Source of the DNA: Bacillus sp. B1-b2
Lineage (GTDB): Bacteria > Bacillota > Bacilli > Bacillales > Cytobacillaceae
Direction of reading: 5' to 3'
Assembly (NCBI RefSeq): GCF_009183415.1
Contig: NZ_WEHU01000005.1
Coordinates: 1-64,000, forward strand
DNA: 64,000 bases
The notes under the pieces were generated by a model, which worked only from the letters and a program-made list of their open reading frames with translations, had not been told where the DNA came from and did no database searches. The position numbers were made by a program, and so were the translations under genes. Positions 1 to 8,846 of this stretch are shown here, piece after piece; positions within the stretch are counted from its first letter, which is position 1; each line of letters starts with the position of its first letter.

Positions 1-50
1 CCAACAGGAAGTGTATGTGTATTTTGGAATGTTGACAAGTGGTTTTTTAA

Positions 51-82
51 TTTGTGCAGGGCCTACGGCCCTATTGCACAAA
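51..82. repeat. GC-rich perfect inverted repeat
   Basis: Arms TTTGTGCA (51-58) and TGCACAAA (75-82) enclose a second inverted repeat, GGGCC-TAC-GGCCC (59-71). It stands out in very AT-rich DNA and lies just before the damaged 5' end of the DUF2922 reading frame. There is no T-run, so it is not a typical terminator. It could be a small palindromic element, a recombination scar or an assembly fault. Confidence 0.5.
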
Positions 83-87
83 TTTAA

Positions 88-315
88 TGCCATACCCTAC
101 ATTTTTATGATGCCATAAACACCTTTGTAACGAGTAATGGTAAATCTTCTAAAATCACATTAGAAAGTCCAGTAGAACCAATTGATCAAGAAAAAGTGTT
201 AACTGCTATGCAATCAGTTATTTCTGCCAATATCTTTACTGGTAATAATGGTGATTTAGTTGCAGCAAAAGGAATACGTCTCATTGAACGTAATGTAACT
301 GATTTTGATTTATAA
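88..315 (+). pseudogene. DUF2922 family protein, 5' end broken
   Basis: The frame after the in-frame stop at 85-87 reads to a TAA at 313-315. It encodes the body of a DUF2922 protein, a family of about 70 residues of unknown function, with the typical ending ...GDLVAAKGIRLIERNVTDF. No start codon or ribosome binding site precedes it in frame. An ATG at 87 in another frame, followed by a one-base shift, would restore a normal beginning (M-P-x-T-L-H-F-Y). In many Bacillaceae, DUF2922 genes sit between a DUF1659 gene and a YvrJ gene. The YvrJ gene follows here, which supports the family call. It is either a true frameshift pseudogene or a sequencing or assembly error next to the palindrome at 51-82. 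Confidence 0.65.
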
Positions 316-333
316 GATAGGGTAGAAGAAAAG

Positions 334-370
334 GATAATGCCATTAGTAATTCATTCTAATGGCATTATC
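334..370. terminator. inverted repeat, possible terminator or processing hairpin
   Basis: A perfect 14-bp stem, GATAATGCCATTAG (334-347) with CTAATGGCATTATC (357-370), lies between the DUF2922 remnant and the YvrJ gene. No clear T-run follows on either strand, so it may be an attenuator or RNA-processing hairpin rather than a strong terminator. Confidence 0.5.
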
Positions 371-401
371 TACTTATAAGTAGAATGGAGGAGGGGAAAC
401 G

Positions 402-536
402 ATGGAGGATTTAGTAACCATTATAAGTCAGGTTGGTTTTCCTATCGTAATAAGTTTCTACTTACTTAATAGAATTGAAACAAAACTAGACGTTATGATT
501 ACATCCATTCAGAGTTTACCAGAATCATTAAAATAG
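402..536 (+). CDS. YvrJ family micro-protein
   Basis: This 44-residue protein has one hydrophobic segment near the N-terminus (about residues 8-24, ISQVGFPIVISFYLLNRIE). It ends in a short amphipathic tail with the pattern LDVMITSIQSLPESL. This fits the YvrJ family of small membrane proteins, whose function is unknown. The ATG at 402 is preceded by GGAGGAGGGG at a normal distance. The gene follows a DUF2922 frame, the usual partner of YvrJ genes in Bacillaceae. It is short and may be co-transcribed through the hairpin at 334-370. Family assignment is from pattern memory. Confidence 0.75.
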   Translation: MEDLVTIISQVGFPIVISFYLLNRIETKLDVMITSIQSLPESLK

Positions 537-598
537 TAGAAACCTATCTATGTATAGAAAAAATAGGATAATTATCAGATAAATGAAAGGGTTTTCTA

Positions 599-627
599 TT
601 GACAGAGTTACCTAATAATGTTAAATT
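599..627 (+). promoter_or_regulatory. sigma-A promoter for the cold-shock gene
   Basis: TTGACA (599-604), a 17-bp spacer and TAAATT (622-627) predict a start near 634. That gives a 5' leader of about 130 nt before the csp start codon, the length usual for csp mRNAs with temperature-responsive leaders. Confidence 0.6.
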
Positions 628-767
628 TATATCAAGCCGTTCATCACGTATTTAGTATTTATTGTATATTTCTATCAAATTGTTTGAGAGAGTAATAGTA
701 AAAATGCTTATGCGGAAGATGGTAATTTAATGAAGCTAGCAAAGCTTTTTTAGGAGGATTTATTTAC

Positions 768-968
768 ATGAAAAACGGAAAAGTGAAATGGTTTAACGCA
801 GAAAAAGGTTTTGGATTTATCGAAGCTGAAGATGGTAACGATGTATTCGTACACTACTCAGCAATTCAAGTAGAAGGTTTTAAATCTCTTGAAGAAGGTC
901 AAGAAGTATCTTTCGAAGTAGTTGAAGGTGCTCGTGGACCTCAAGCTTCAAATGTAGTTAAAGCATAA
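768..968 (+). CDS. csp: cold-shock protein (CspA/CspB family)
   Basis: This is a 66-residue single cold-shock domain protein, full length for the family. RNP1 (KGFGFIE, residues 13-19) and RNP2 (VFVHYSAI, residues 26-33) are intact. The family binds single-stranded RNA and DNA and melts mRNA secondary structure; B. subtilis has several such paralogues. The start is set by a strong AGGAGG at 751-756. The predicted promoter at 599-627 leaves a long leader. A good rho-independent terminator follows, so the gene is monocistronic. Paralogue assignment (cspB, cspC or cspD) is not possible from this sequence alone. Confidence 0.95.
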   Translation: MKNGKVKWFNAEKGFGFIEAEDGNDVFVHYSAIQVEGFKSLEEGQEVSFEVVEGARGPQASNVVKA

Positions 969-993
969 TAAGATATTGCCATATAATATAATA

Positions 994-1036
994 AAATCAG
1001 GCCCTTTTCTTAACAAAGATAAGGGTCTGATTTTTT
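994..1036 (+). terminator. rho-independent terminator of csp
   Basis: The stem AAATCAGGCCCTT / AAGGGTCTGATTT (one G-T pair) closes on a short AT-rich loop and is followed by a run of T. Confidence 0.85.
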
Positions 1037-1091
1037 GTTTATAAAAAATGTTAATTGGCTACCTCTACCATACCTAGCCTATTACATAGTT

Positions 1092-1100
1092 TGATATAAT
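1092..1100 (+). promoter_or_regulatory. extended -10 promoter for sbcDC
   Basis: TGATATAAT (TG-N-TATAAT) ends at 1100, with no good -35 box. The predicted start lies about 70 bases before the sbcD start codon. Confidence 0.4.
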
Positions 1101-1178
1101 GTTAGAATAAAATCGGAATAAAATATCATAAAAATTTCTAACCTAATTAGATTAATTATTTTAAAAGAGGTGTCTATT

Positions 1179-2324
1179 GTGAAATTTATTCATACAGCAG
1201 ATTGGCATTTAGGAAAATTGGTACATGGATTGTATATGACAGAAGACCAAAGAATCATGCTCCAGCAATTTATAGAGTTAGTCAAGGTTGAACAGCCAGA
1301 TGCTGTTATAATCGCCGGTGACTTATATGATCGATCCATTCCTCCTACAGAAGCAGTTAATCTATTGGATGAAGTTCTTTATACCATTAATGTAGAACTT
1401 AATACTCCTGTTTTAGCTATATCGGGAAATCATGACAGTGCAGAAAGACTTTCTTTCGGTAGCTCCTGGTATCAAAAGAATCGCTTCTTTTTAAACGGTA
1501 AAATAGAAAATAGTTTTACTCCTATTCAAATAAAAGGAGTTAATTTTTATTTAGTACCTTACTGTGAACCAGTTATTGTTAGAAAGGTACTAGGAGATGA
1601 ATCGATAGTAAGTCATCATGATGCAATGAAAGCAATTGTTGGGAAAATAGAAGATAGTTTGAATATGAACGAACCGAATGTTTTTGTTGGACATAGTTTT
1701 GTACTAGGAGGAAAAACAACTGATTCTGAGAGAATCCTTTCAGTTGGTGGGTCTGGATGTGTTGGTGCAGAAGTATTTACATCATTTTCCTATACAGCAT
1801 TAGGGCATTTACACAGTCCAGATGCTATCAAGCACCAAACAGTCAAGTATTCCGGGTCTTTAATGAAATATTCCTTCTCTGAGGCAAAGCAAAAAAAATC
1901 TGTTTCTATCATTGAGATGCAAGAAGATGGTAGCTTTACGGAACGGTTTCATACTCTAATCCCACAAAAAGACATGAGAGAAATGGAAGGATATTTAGAA
2001 GAGCTTTTAGATCTTTCCTTTTACCAACAGCAAAAAGTAGATGACTATTTAAAAATTACCTTGCTTGATGAAGGAGCCTTAATGGATCCTATACAAAAAT
2101 TAAGACAAGTATATCCTAATGTTCTTCATTTAGAGAGAAAAATAGAGTTAGTTGATCGAAAGAAAAAAGTGGCGATGGAAATGCGTCAGGAAAAGAAAAG
2201 AAATGAACTTGATTTATTTACGGCGTTTTATGAAGAAATGACAACTGCGTCCTTTTCTCAAGAAAAACAGGATTGGATGAGTTCTGTGATTAATGAAGTT
2301 TTAAGAGGGGAGAGTTCTAAATGA
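1179..2324 (+). CDS. sbcD: exonuclease subunit SbcD
   Basis: This is the Mre11-type nuclease of the SbcCD complex, which opens and degrades DNA hairpins and blocked ends during repair. The metallophosphoesterase motifs run in order: HTADWHLGK at the start, GDLYDR, GNHDS, VGHSF and GHLHSP, which supply the two-metal site. The length (381 residues) is normal. A GTG at 1170 gives a longer frame, but it lies inside the AGAGG ribosome binding site. The GTG at 1179, eight bases downstream of that site, is the better start. The stop overlaps the sbcC start (ATGA), so the two are translationally coupled. Confidence 0.95.
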   Translation: MKFIHTADWHLGKLVHGLYMTEDQRIMLQQFIELVKVEQPDAVIIAGDLYDRSIPPTEAVNLLDEVLYTINVELNTPVLAISGNHDSAERLSFGSSWYQKNRFFLNGKIENSFTPIQIKGVNFYLVPYCEPVIVRKVLGDESIVSHHDAMKAIVGKIEDSLNMNEPNVFVGHSFVLGGKTTDSERILSVGGSGCVGAEVFTSFSYTALGHLHSPDAIKHQTVKYSGSLMKYSFSEAKQKKSVSIIEMQEDGSFTERFHTLIPQKDMREMEGYLEELLDLSFYQQQKVDDYLKITLLDEGALMDPIQKLRQVYPNVLHLERKIELVDRKKKVAMEMRQEKKRNELDLFTAFYEEMTTASFSQEKQDWMSSVINEVLRGESSK

Positions 2325-5300
2325 GACCTTTGAAAATAACGATGCAAGCATTTGGTCCATATGCCCAAAAAGAAACGATTGATTTTACTGTTTTAGGTAA
2401 TCGAACGATGTTTGTTATTTCTGGTAAAACTGGATCAGGTAAAACAACCATATTCGATGCGATTAGCTATGCTATTTATGGAAAAGCAAGTGGGGAAGAT
2501 AGAAACGGACCAGAGCTTCGAAGTCAATTTGCTCCTCCTTCCCTTTTAACAGAAGTAAGCTTTGAGTTTAAGCTAAAGGAAAAGCGATACTTAATTACAC
2601 GATCTCCACAACAAGAGAAGAAAAAAGAAAGAGGAGACGGTACGACTACAATTGGTGCAAAAGCAGAGCTTTATTCATTTAATGAAGAGGGCGAACAAGA
2701 AATCATCGCCTCCTCCATTCGAGATGTGGAGGAAAAGATAAAAGAAATCATCCAAATAGATAGCAATCAATTCAGGCAAATCCTGATGATACCACAAGGT
2801 GAGTTTAGGAAATTGCTAACTTCTGATAGTAAAGAAAAAGAGAACATTTTACAACGGCTATTTCATACAGAAATGTATAAGCGAATAGAAGAGAGATTAA
2901 AAGACCAAGCGCAAAACCTTAAGAAAACGGTTGAACAAAAAGTATTAGTAAGAAACAATGCGCTTTCCAATATCTCTAGCTTATTTACAGAAGAATTAAC
3001 AGAACTTATCGAGCAGTCCAGTGATAATGATGTTGTCATTTTGCCATTACTAGAGAAAGAAATCCAGAAGATGGAGAATGAAATAAGTATCAAAGAGAAT
3101 AATCTGGTACAGCAAAATGTAGAAAGAGATAACTTAAAAAAACGTCTCTATGAAGCAGAAGTAGTTCTTAAGCAAATGAATATGAAGGATGAACTTCAGA
3201 ATAGATTAAATCAATTAAAAAACCAAGAAAATGATTACAAGGATTTAGAAGAGAAAATCGAGTTAGCTCAAAAAGCAGCAATTCTAGCTCAGCAAGAGGA
3301 GATTTGTCATCATTTAAAAAGACAAATAGATCAAGGAGAACTAGAGAAAAAGCAAATCACGACATCTCTATCTCAATGGCAAGAAAAATTAGCACATGCT
3401 GAAGAACAATATAATATCCAAAAAGATAAAGAAAAAGATAGAAAACAAATAGCGGATAAAATCACGTGGTTAAAAAATATGGAACAAGATGTTCGAAAAT
3501 ATGCCAAATTGGAGGAACAGTTAGCACATACGAATAGCGAATTGAAAAGCTATAGTAAAAAAGAAAAAGTGCTAATGGAAGAAAGAAGAGAATTTGAAGT
3601 AAAAGTAATGACATTTAAAGAAAAGAAAAAAGACCTTGAAAATCAAAGAGAACAGTTTTTACAACTAAAAGAAAAAATTAGTGATTTAACCATTTTTCTT
3701 GATAAGCTAAAGGAATACGAAAGAGCAGGTACTAAATGGGCAAAAGTAAGTGAAGAGGCCATTTCCAAACAAAAAGAGATGGAAAAGGTAAGCCAAAGGT
3801 ATCAAGATGCTAAAGACGTAGTTGAAAAGGTAGAAGAAAAGTGGCTAACCAATCAATCTTATTTTTTAGCATTGCAATTGAAAAAAAATGAAGCATGTCC
3901 AGTCTGTGGCAGTACTCATCATCCAGAACCTGCATCAATCCAAGAAAATGTTCATGGTGTTTCAGAAGAGGATAGAAAAAGTGCCAAAGCAGATTTAACC
4001 AAAATGGAGCAAGAAAAGGCATCTATTGAAAGAAAATGGTTTGAAGTAAAATCACAAGCTACTGTTTTGGAACAAGATGTTAATGAAAGGTTAGTAAAAA
4101 TTAAGGCGCTAGATACTAGTTTTACACATGAAAATAGTTCCATCATAATCAATACAATTGAAGATCAATTGAAGCAGTGCAACAAAGAAAAAGCACAAAT
4201 AGAAGAAAATATAAAAGAACTTGTACCTATTAGTAATAGGATTGAAAGTATAGAGGCACATTTGGTTACAAGCCTAGAACAATTAGACGAATTGCGAAAA
4301 AAGATACAGAGTTTAACCATACATTTTACTGAATATAATACAACACTCCAAAAAATGAAGGATAGTATTCCAGAGGAACTCCGTAACATAGAACACTATA
4401 ATAAGACATGCAATGATAGTAAAAAGACGTTAGAAGAAATGGAACAAATATGGGAAAAAACGCAAAATCATCTATTGTTCACAAAAGAAAAAATGCAGAG
4501 TGAATCTATTCGATTAGAGTCTATGGAGAGACAGGTAGTACAGTTAAAAGAATCACTAGAAAAGGAAAGAGACATCTTTTTGGACAGAATGAGTAATCAA
4601 GGATTCTCTACTTATCGTGACTATGCGAATAGTAAAAGGCCAGATCATGAAATAGATCAATTCAAAAAAAATCTTCAAGGTTATAAAGAAGAATGCCGCT
4701 CGATTATTGATCGCTTAAATGAATTACAACAAGGTTTACAAGGAGTAGAAATACCGAATATAGAAGAGTTAAATGAATCTTTAGCAGCGATTACGGAAAA
4801 AATTAACACATTACAACAAGAAATGACGAACCTATTATTGATGCTAAAAGAAAACAAGGGAATTTATCAACAAGTAACAACAATTAATTTGGAAGTGAAG
4901 AAACTAGAAGAGCAATATAAGCTAGTTGGCCATTTATATGACATTTCTAGAGGTCAAAATGTACAGCGAATAACTTTTGAACGTTATGTTCTAGCATCAT
5001 TTTTAGATGATATCTTACTAGAAGCGAATACAAGACTGAGTAAAATGACAAGTGGCCGTTATATGCTGCTAAGAAAAAGTGATCGATCAAAAGGTAATGT
5101 ACAAAGTGGATTAGAACTATTAGTTTTTGATCAATATACAGGTCAGGAAAGACATGTTAAGACATTATCAGGTGGCGAAAGCTTTAAAGCATCACTATCA
5201 CTTGCATTAGGTTTGGCAGATGTGGTGCAACAGCATGCAGGTGGAATATCACTTGAAACCATGTTTATTGATGAAGGATTTGGAACTTTAGATCCAGAAT

Positions 5301-5461
5301 CACTAGATCAAGCAATTGAAACATTAATGGATATACAAAGTTCTGGAAGATTAGTAGGAGTTATTTCACACGTCCCAGAATTAAAAGATAGAATGGAAGT
5401 TCGTTTAGAGGTTATTGCAAGTCAAACTGGAAGCACTACAAGATTTGAGTATTTAAGCTAG
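2321..5461 (+). CDS. sbcC: exonuclease subunit SbcC (Rad50-like ATPase)
   Basis: This is the 1046-residue SMC-like partner of SbcD. It has a Walker A (GKTGSGKTT, about residues 35-43), a long coiled coil, the zinc-hook motif CPVC at about residues 526-529, and a second coiled coil. The signature LSGGESFK and the Walker B MFIDEGFGTLDPES lie near the C-terminus. ATP-driven closing of the two heads controls the SbcD nuclease, and the zinc hook joins two arms. All key motifs are present and the length is typical. It overlaps sbcD by 4 nt. Confidence 0.96.
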   Translation: MRPLKITMQAFGPYAQKETIDFTVLGNRTMFVISGKTGSGKTTIFDAISYAIYGKASGEDRNGPELRSQFAPPSLLTEVSFEFKLKEKRYLITRSPQQEKKKERGDGTTTIGAKAELYSFNEEGEQEIIASSIRDVEEKIKEIIQIDSNQFRQILMIPQGEFRKLLTSDSKEKENILQRLFHTEMYKRIEERLKDQAQNLKKTVEQKVLVRNNALSNISSLFTEELTELIEQSSDNDVVILPLLEKEIQKMENEISIKENNLVQQNVERDNLKKRLYEAEVVLKQMNMKDELQNRLNQLKNQENDYKDLEEKIELAQKAAILAQQEEICHHLKRQIDQGELEKKQITTSLSQWQEKLAHAEEQYNIQKDKEKDRKQIADKITWLKNMEQDVRKYAKLEEQLAHTNSELKSYSKKEKVLMEERREFEVKVMTFKEKKKDLENQREQFLQLKEKISDLTIFLDKLKEYERAGTKWAKVSEEAISKQKEMEKVSQRYQDAKDVVEKVEEKWLTNQSYFLALQLKKNEACPVCGSTHHPEPASIQENVHGVSEEDRKSAKADLTKMEQEKASIERKWFEVKSQATVLEQDVNERLVKIKALDTSFTHENSSIIINTIEDQLKQCNKEKAQIEENIKELVPISNRIESIEAHLVTSLEQLDELRKKIQSLTIHFTEYNTTLQKMKDSIPEELRNIEHYNKTCNDSKKTLEEMEQIWEKTQNHLLFTKEKMQSESIRLESMERQVVQLKESLEKERDIFLDRMSNQGFSTYRDYANSKRPDHEIDQFKKNLQGYKEECRSIIDRLNELQQGLQGVEIPNIEELNESLAAITEKINTLQQEMTNLLLMLKENKGIYQQVTTINLEVKKLEEQYKLVGHLYDISRGQNVQRITFERYVLASFLDDILLEANTRLSKMTSGRYMLLRKSDRSKGNVQSGLELLVFDQYTGQERHVKTLSGGESFKASLSLALGLADVVQQHAGGISLETMFIDEGFGTLDPESLDQAIETLMDIQSSGRLVGVISHVPELKDRMEVRLEVIASQTGSTTRFEYLS

Positions 5462-6055
5462 ACAATTATTCACTAACAAAATGAATTTAGTGCAAAACAG
5501 TAGACGTCTGTACTAAATTTGAAAAGGAAATAAAGTTTGTAAGCTAGGCTAATATAAACTAGTTAATAGAGTTACATGTTCAGCTAGTATAAAAGTAATA
5601 TAGAAAGATAAACTAATTTTTCTGCAGATGATTGTAGTGTTTAAGGGGTGAGACTGTGGGATCTCCGAGACAGCTGAGACCCTACAGGTGAAAGGCAGAC
5701 AGCGGCTCAGCGCGAGCCTGTAACGGAAGTCATCCTCTTATTTAGTATGGTATTTTGAACTTCATCTATATTTACTAGTTTTTTCCTATAACCATCAAAA
5801 CACATGGAGAAATAAGAAATATCATGTAATTTTCCTATTTTCCTACAAATACATGTATATAATGGAAAAATCATGAAGAAATGGTGAGCATAAACTCGTA
5901 ATTTACTAGAAGAAAAAAGAGAATATGGAAAACATTTTAACATATTAGTAGATTTTGGATGAATATCCATTTTCTAAGGATTGGAATTAAAATGATAGCC
6001 ACTTAGAATAATAGTTAGCCAGAAAAAACTTTTCTTACAAAGGGAGATTACTTCG
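5462..6055. other. intergenic region between sbcC and the LysM hydrolase
   Basis: This gap of nearly 600 bp holds one degenerate intergenic repeat (5645-5735, listed separately). I see no convincing gene in the rest. The longest open frame (minus strand, 5707-5970) has no ribosome binding site and no protein-like character. A GGGAG ribosome binding site for the next gene is at 6042-6046. Confidence 0.5.
5645..5735 (+). repeat. degenerate Bacillaceae intergenic repeat, copy 1
   Basis: The segment is unusually GC-rich for this window. It contains short landmarks (GGGGTGAGAC, GAGACCCTACAGG, GCGGCTCAGCGCG, TAACGGAAGTCATCC) that match, in order and as I remember it, the widespread Bacillaceae intergenic element with a GACCCCGCAGG core and a GCGGAAATCAACC end. 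A second diverged copy is at 33495-33606 in the same orientation. Function is unknown. Confidence 0.55.
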
Positions 6056-7006
6056 ATGAAAAAACAACTATTAACGGTAGTGGCTGTATCAGGAATTCTA
6101 TTAAGCTCTTTTTCTATTAGTGTAAGTGCTCATGAACAAAAGTACACAGTTAAAAATGGTGATACACTATGGAAAATATCACAAGAAACAAAAGTATCTT
6201 TGAGTAATATTAGAAGCTTTAATAACCTGAACAGCGATATCATTAAAGTTGGACAAGAATTAACGTTAATTCCACAGCATAGTCATTATACAGTCAGGTC
6301 AGGTGATAGTTTATCTAGAATCGCAAAAGATAATAATACAACTGTAATTCAATTGAAGGAAATGAATCAACTAACATCTGATCTTATTAAAGTTGGACAA
6401 GACTTACAAATTCCAGTTAATTCAACTGCATCAATAAGTTCACCTCCTACAAGCACTTCAATAAATAATGCAAATACGTATACAGTAGTAAGTGGAGATT
6501 CTTTATGGGGAATCAGCGTGAAGAGTAATTTGACTGTTGATCAATTAAAACAAATGAACGGTTTAACATCGAATACTATTTACGTAGGACAAGTATTAAA
6601 ATTAACAGCAACAACAGAGACAACTACAAATGTAAATGAATCTGACAAAGTACAAGCATTAATAACAGAAGCTAAGAAATATATTGGCGTACCATATGTA
6701 TGGGGAGGTAGTACACCTAACGGATTTGATTGTAGTGGATTCCTTAACTATGTTTATAATAAAGTAGGTGTATCAATTCCAAGAACAGTCGCTTCTATTT
6801 GGAATGCTACAACTCCGGTATCATCACCAAGTGTGGGAGATATCGTTTATTATGAAACTACTACAGGACCTTCTCATGCGGGAATTTATCTTGGAGACAA
6901 TAAATTCATTCATGCAGGTTCCTCTACAGGTGTTGCTATTACAGATATGAATAACAGCTACTGGAAGCCGCGTTATCTTGGAGCTAAAGCAGTTTCTAAT
7001 CTATAA
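6056..7006 (+). CDS. secreted LysM-NlpC/P60 peptidoglycan endopeptidase (LytE-like)
   Basis: This 316-residue cell-wall hydrolase has a signal peptide (residues 1-25, ending SVSAHE). Three LysM domains follow at about 29-73, 76-119 and 140-184, each opening with YTV-x-x-GD and closing with VGQ. A C-terminal NlpC/P60 domain covers about 200-316. The catalytic residues are visible: Cys226 in FDCSGF, His274 in SHAG and His286 in FIHAG. The architecture matches B. subtilis LytE and LytF, D,L-endopeptidases that cut gamma-D-Glu-meso-DAP bonds during growth and separation. The ATG at 6056 follows GGGAG. A terminator follows, so it is monocistronic. Confidence 0.92.
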   Translation: MKKQLLTVVAVSGILLSSFSISVSAHEQKYTVKNGDTLWKISQETKVSLSNIRSFNNLNSDIIKVGQELTLIPQHSHYTVRSGDSLSRIAKDNNTTVIQLKEMNQLTSDLIKVGQDLQIPVNSTASISSPPTSTSINNANTYTVVSGDSLWGISVKSNLTVDQLKQMNGLTSNTIYVGQVLKLTATTETTTNVNESDKVQALITEAKKYIGVPYVWGGSTPNGFDCSGFLNYVYNKVGVSIPRTVASIWNATTPVSSPSVGDIVYYETTTGPSHAGIYLGDNKFIHAGSSTGVAITDMNNSYWKPRYLGAKAVSNL

Positions 7007-7020
7007 GTGCTATCATTAAA

Positions 7021-7056
7021 ATAGAGTTAACCATTCATGGTTGGCTCTATTTTTTT
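7021..7056 (+). terminator. terminator of the LysM hydrolase gene
   Basis: The hairpin ATAGAGTTAACCA-TTCA-TGGTTGGCTCTAT has a four-base loop and is followed by seven T. Confidence 0.85.
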
Positions 7057-7110
7057 CGCATATAAATGGAAGGATTGTAAGAGATGCTGTACTATAGAAG
7101 GAGAACTAAC

Positions 7111-7149
7111 AATGAAAAAGTATTATGCATTAGTGTACACTCATTTTTA
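7111..7149 (+). CDS. possible 12-residue leader ORF
   Basis: An ATG at 7111 sits 8 bases behind a strong AAGGAGA. It opens a frame of only 12 codons (MKKYYALVYTHF) ending at a TAG, 40 bases before the M15 peptidase start. It is either a translated leader peptide or the relic of a gene. There is no further evidence that it is made. Confidence 0.25.
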
Positions 7150-7189
7150 GTTTATATACATCGCAAAAAACATGTTGGGAGATTATCAC

Positions 7190-7744
7190 TTGAGCATGAA
7201 AACAAAACGAAAAAAGAAGCACTTCATTACCAATTTTATTATTCTCCTTTCCTTTTTTTTCATTCTCTTTTACTATTGGAAATCTAATACAGAAGAGAAA
7301 TCAATAACACCGTTGCCTCAAGAGTTGAATGAGACGGTAAAAAATAAAATGAATAGCTTAATTGAACAAGTGGAAGAAGTGGGGATACGAATTATCATTA
7401 CAGAAGACTATAGAAGTATAGAAGAACAAGATAGACTTTATGAACAAGGGAGATCTACAGAAGGAAACATAGTTACGAATGCAAAAGGTGGAGAATCGTA
7501 TCATAACTATGGACTTGCTATAGATTTTGCTTTGCTTGATATAAATGGTAATGTAATTTGGGATATGAATTATGATGGAAATGGAAATGGGAAAGCAGAC
7601 TGGATAGAAGTCGTTAATACGGCAAAAAAACTAGGGTTTGAATGGGGAGGAGATTGGGCTAATTTTAAGGATTATCCTCACTTACAAATAGATTTTGACT
7701 TAAGTATCGAAGAACTTCAAAGGGGAGAGAGACCACCTGAATAA
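7190..7744 (+). CDS. M15 family peptidoglycan peptidase (CwlK/VanY-like)
   Basis: This membrane-anchored enzyme has a very basic N-terminus (KTKRKKK) and one hydrophobic segment (about residues 13-28 of the product). The peptidase M15 domain carries SYHNYGLAIDFAL (the SxHxxGxAxD zinc motif) and a C-terminal HLQIDF. Members cut the L-Ala-D-Glu bond or the terminal D-Ala of stem peptides. The TTG at 7190 follows GGGAG by 8 bases and is preferred. An ATG at 7196 is also possible, while the ATG at 7172 lacks a ribosome binding site. The substrate bond cannot be decided from the sequence. A strong hairpin separates it from the convergent M42 gene. Confidence 0.8.
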   Translation: MSMKTKRKKKHFITNFIILLSFFFILFYYWKSNTEEKSITPLPQELNETVKNKMNSLIEQVEEVGIRIIITEDYRSIEEQDRLYEQGRSTEGNIVTNAKGGESYHNYGLAIDFALLDINGNVIWDMNYDGNGNGKADWIEVVNTAKKLGFEWGGDWANFKDYPHLQIDFDLSIEELQRGERPPE

Positions 7745-7793
7745 CAATAATAAAGAAGGTGTATTGAAAATTTACACCTTCTTTATTATTGTT
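7743..7793. terminator. bidirectional terminator
   Basis: A perfect 21-bp stem (7743-7763 with 7773-7793) around a 9-base loop lies between two convergent genes. Its AT-rich ends give T-rich tails on both strands. Confidence 0.85.
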
Positions 7794-7796
7794 ATA

Positions 7797-8846
7797 TTAT
7801 TTAATCAAATCACTTAATAAGTATTGGTAAATTAAGTTTCCTGTTGCTTCAATGGATCGGAAGTGTGTGCGCTCATATGCATGAGAAGAATCAATCCCTG
7901 GTCCAATTAATGCGTGTTTAATATCATGCCCTGATCGAATAGCAGCAGATGCATCTGAACCATAATAAGGATAAATGTCTAATTGGTAAGGAATAGAATT
8001 TTTTTCTGCTAATTGCACTAAGCTCTTTCTCAATCCGTAATGATATGGTCCACTACCATCTTTTACACAGATAGAAACCGTATATTCATCTGTAGATTGC
8101 CCATCTCCCATAGCACCCATATCGACTGCTAAGTATTCCACTGTTTCAATCGGAATATTAGAGTTACCTCCATATCCAATTTCTTCGTTATTGGATATTA
8201 AGAAGCTAGTTGTGTATGGTAGTTCTATTTGCTGTTCCTTTACTTGTTTTAATACTAGTAAAAGAATAGCAACACTTGCTTTGTCATCTAAATGTCTCGA
8301 TTTAATAAACCCAGAAGGAGTCATCTCAATGCGAGGGTAAAAAGAAACAAAATCACCTACTGAAATACCAAGCTTCACAACATCCTCTTTATTTCTTACA
8401 ATCTCATCAATCCGGACTTCCATATTAGCTTGATTTCTTTCAGCAGTTCTGGCGTCTTTATAAACATGCACAGAACCTTGATGTAAAAGAATGGTTCCTG
8501 TATAAGTTTCACCTGAAGCCGTTTCAATCGTACAATTTTCTCCTTCAATACTATTGTATGTAAAACCGCCGATTAAATCTAAACGAAGTCTGCCGTTAGG
8601 CTTAATTTCCTTGACCATGGCACCTAGAGTATCTACATGAGCTGTAACCATCCGTTGTTTACTAGAATCCCTACCTGGAATGGTTGCGATAAGACCACCC
8701 TTATTATTTTGCTTTGTTTCTATATTTAACTGCTGTAAATAACTTTCTATTCTTTTTATAATAGCTTCTGTGTTACCAGATGGACTTGGTATAGATAAAA
8801 TTTCCTCTAATAATTGTAAATATTCTTCTTGATTAATATGTACCAT
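7797..8846 (-). CDS. M42 family aminopeptidase
   Basis: This is a cytosolic binuclear metalloaminopeptidase of the M42 group (glutamyl or deblocking aminopeptidase, YsdC/FrvX type), about 349 residues. It has HVD (His70, Asp72), HLDDKAS (186-192), the catalytic and metal EE pair in NNEEIGYG (221-222), DMGAMGDG and the C-terminal GPGIDSSHAYERTH. These proteins form tetrahedral dodecamers and trim short peptides. The frame opens at 8867, but the ATG there is part of the AAAGGAGAT ribosome binding site. The true start is the ATG at 8846 (MVHINQ). It is monocistronic. Confidence 0.9.
   Translation of the reverse strand: MVHINQEEYLQLLEEILSIPSPSGNTEAIIKRIESYLQQLNIETKQNNKGGLIATIPGRDSSKQRMVTAHVDTLGAMVKEIKPNGRLRLDLIGGFTYNSIEGENCTIETASGETYTGTILLHQGSVHVYKDARTAERNQANMEVRIDEIVRNKEDVVKLGISVGDFVSFYPRIEMTPSGFIKSRHLDDKASVAILLLVLKQVKEQQIELPYTTSFLISNNEEIGYGGNSNIPIETVEYLAVDMGAMGDGQSTDEYTVSICVKDGSGPYHYGLRKSLVQLAEKNSIPYQLDIYPYYGSDASAAIRSGHDIKHALIGPGIDSSHAYERTHFRSIEATGNLIYQYLLSDLIK

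Noticed and set aside
5707-5970. 87-codon minus-strand frame between sbcC and the LysM hydrolase
   Set aside because: No ribosome binding site, its tail runs into the intergenic repeat, and its composition is not that of a real protein.
7084-7287. 67-codon plus-strand frame overlapping the M15 gene
   Set aside because: Shadow frame: the M15 frame has family motifs and a better ribosome binding site.
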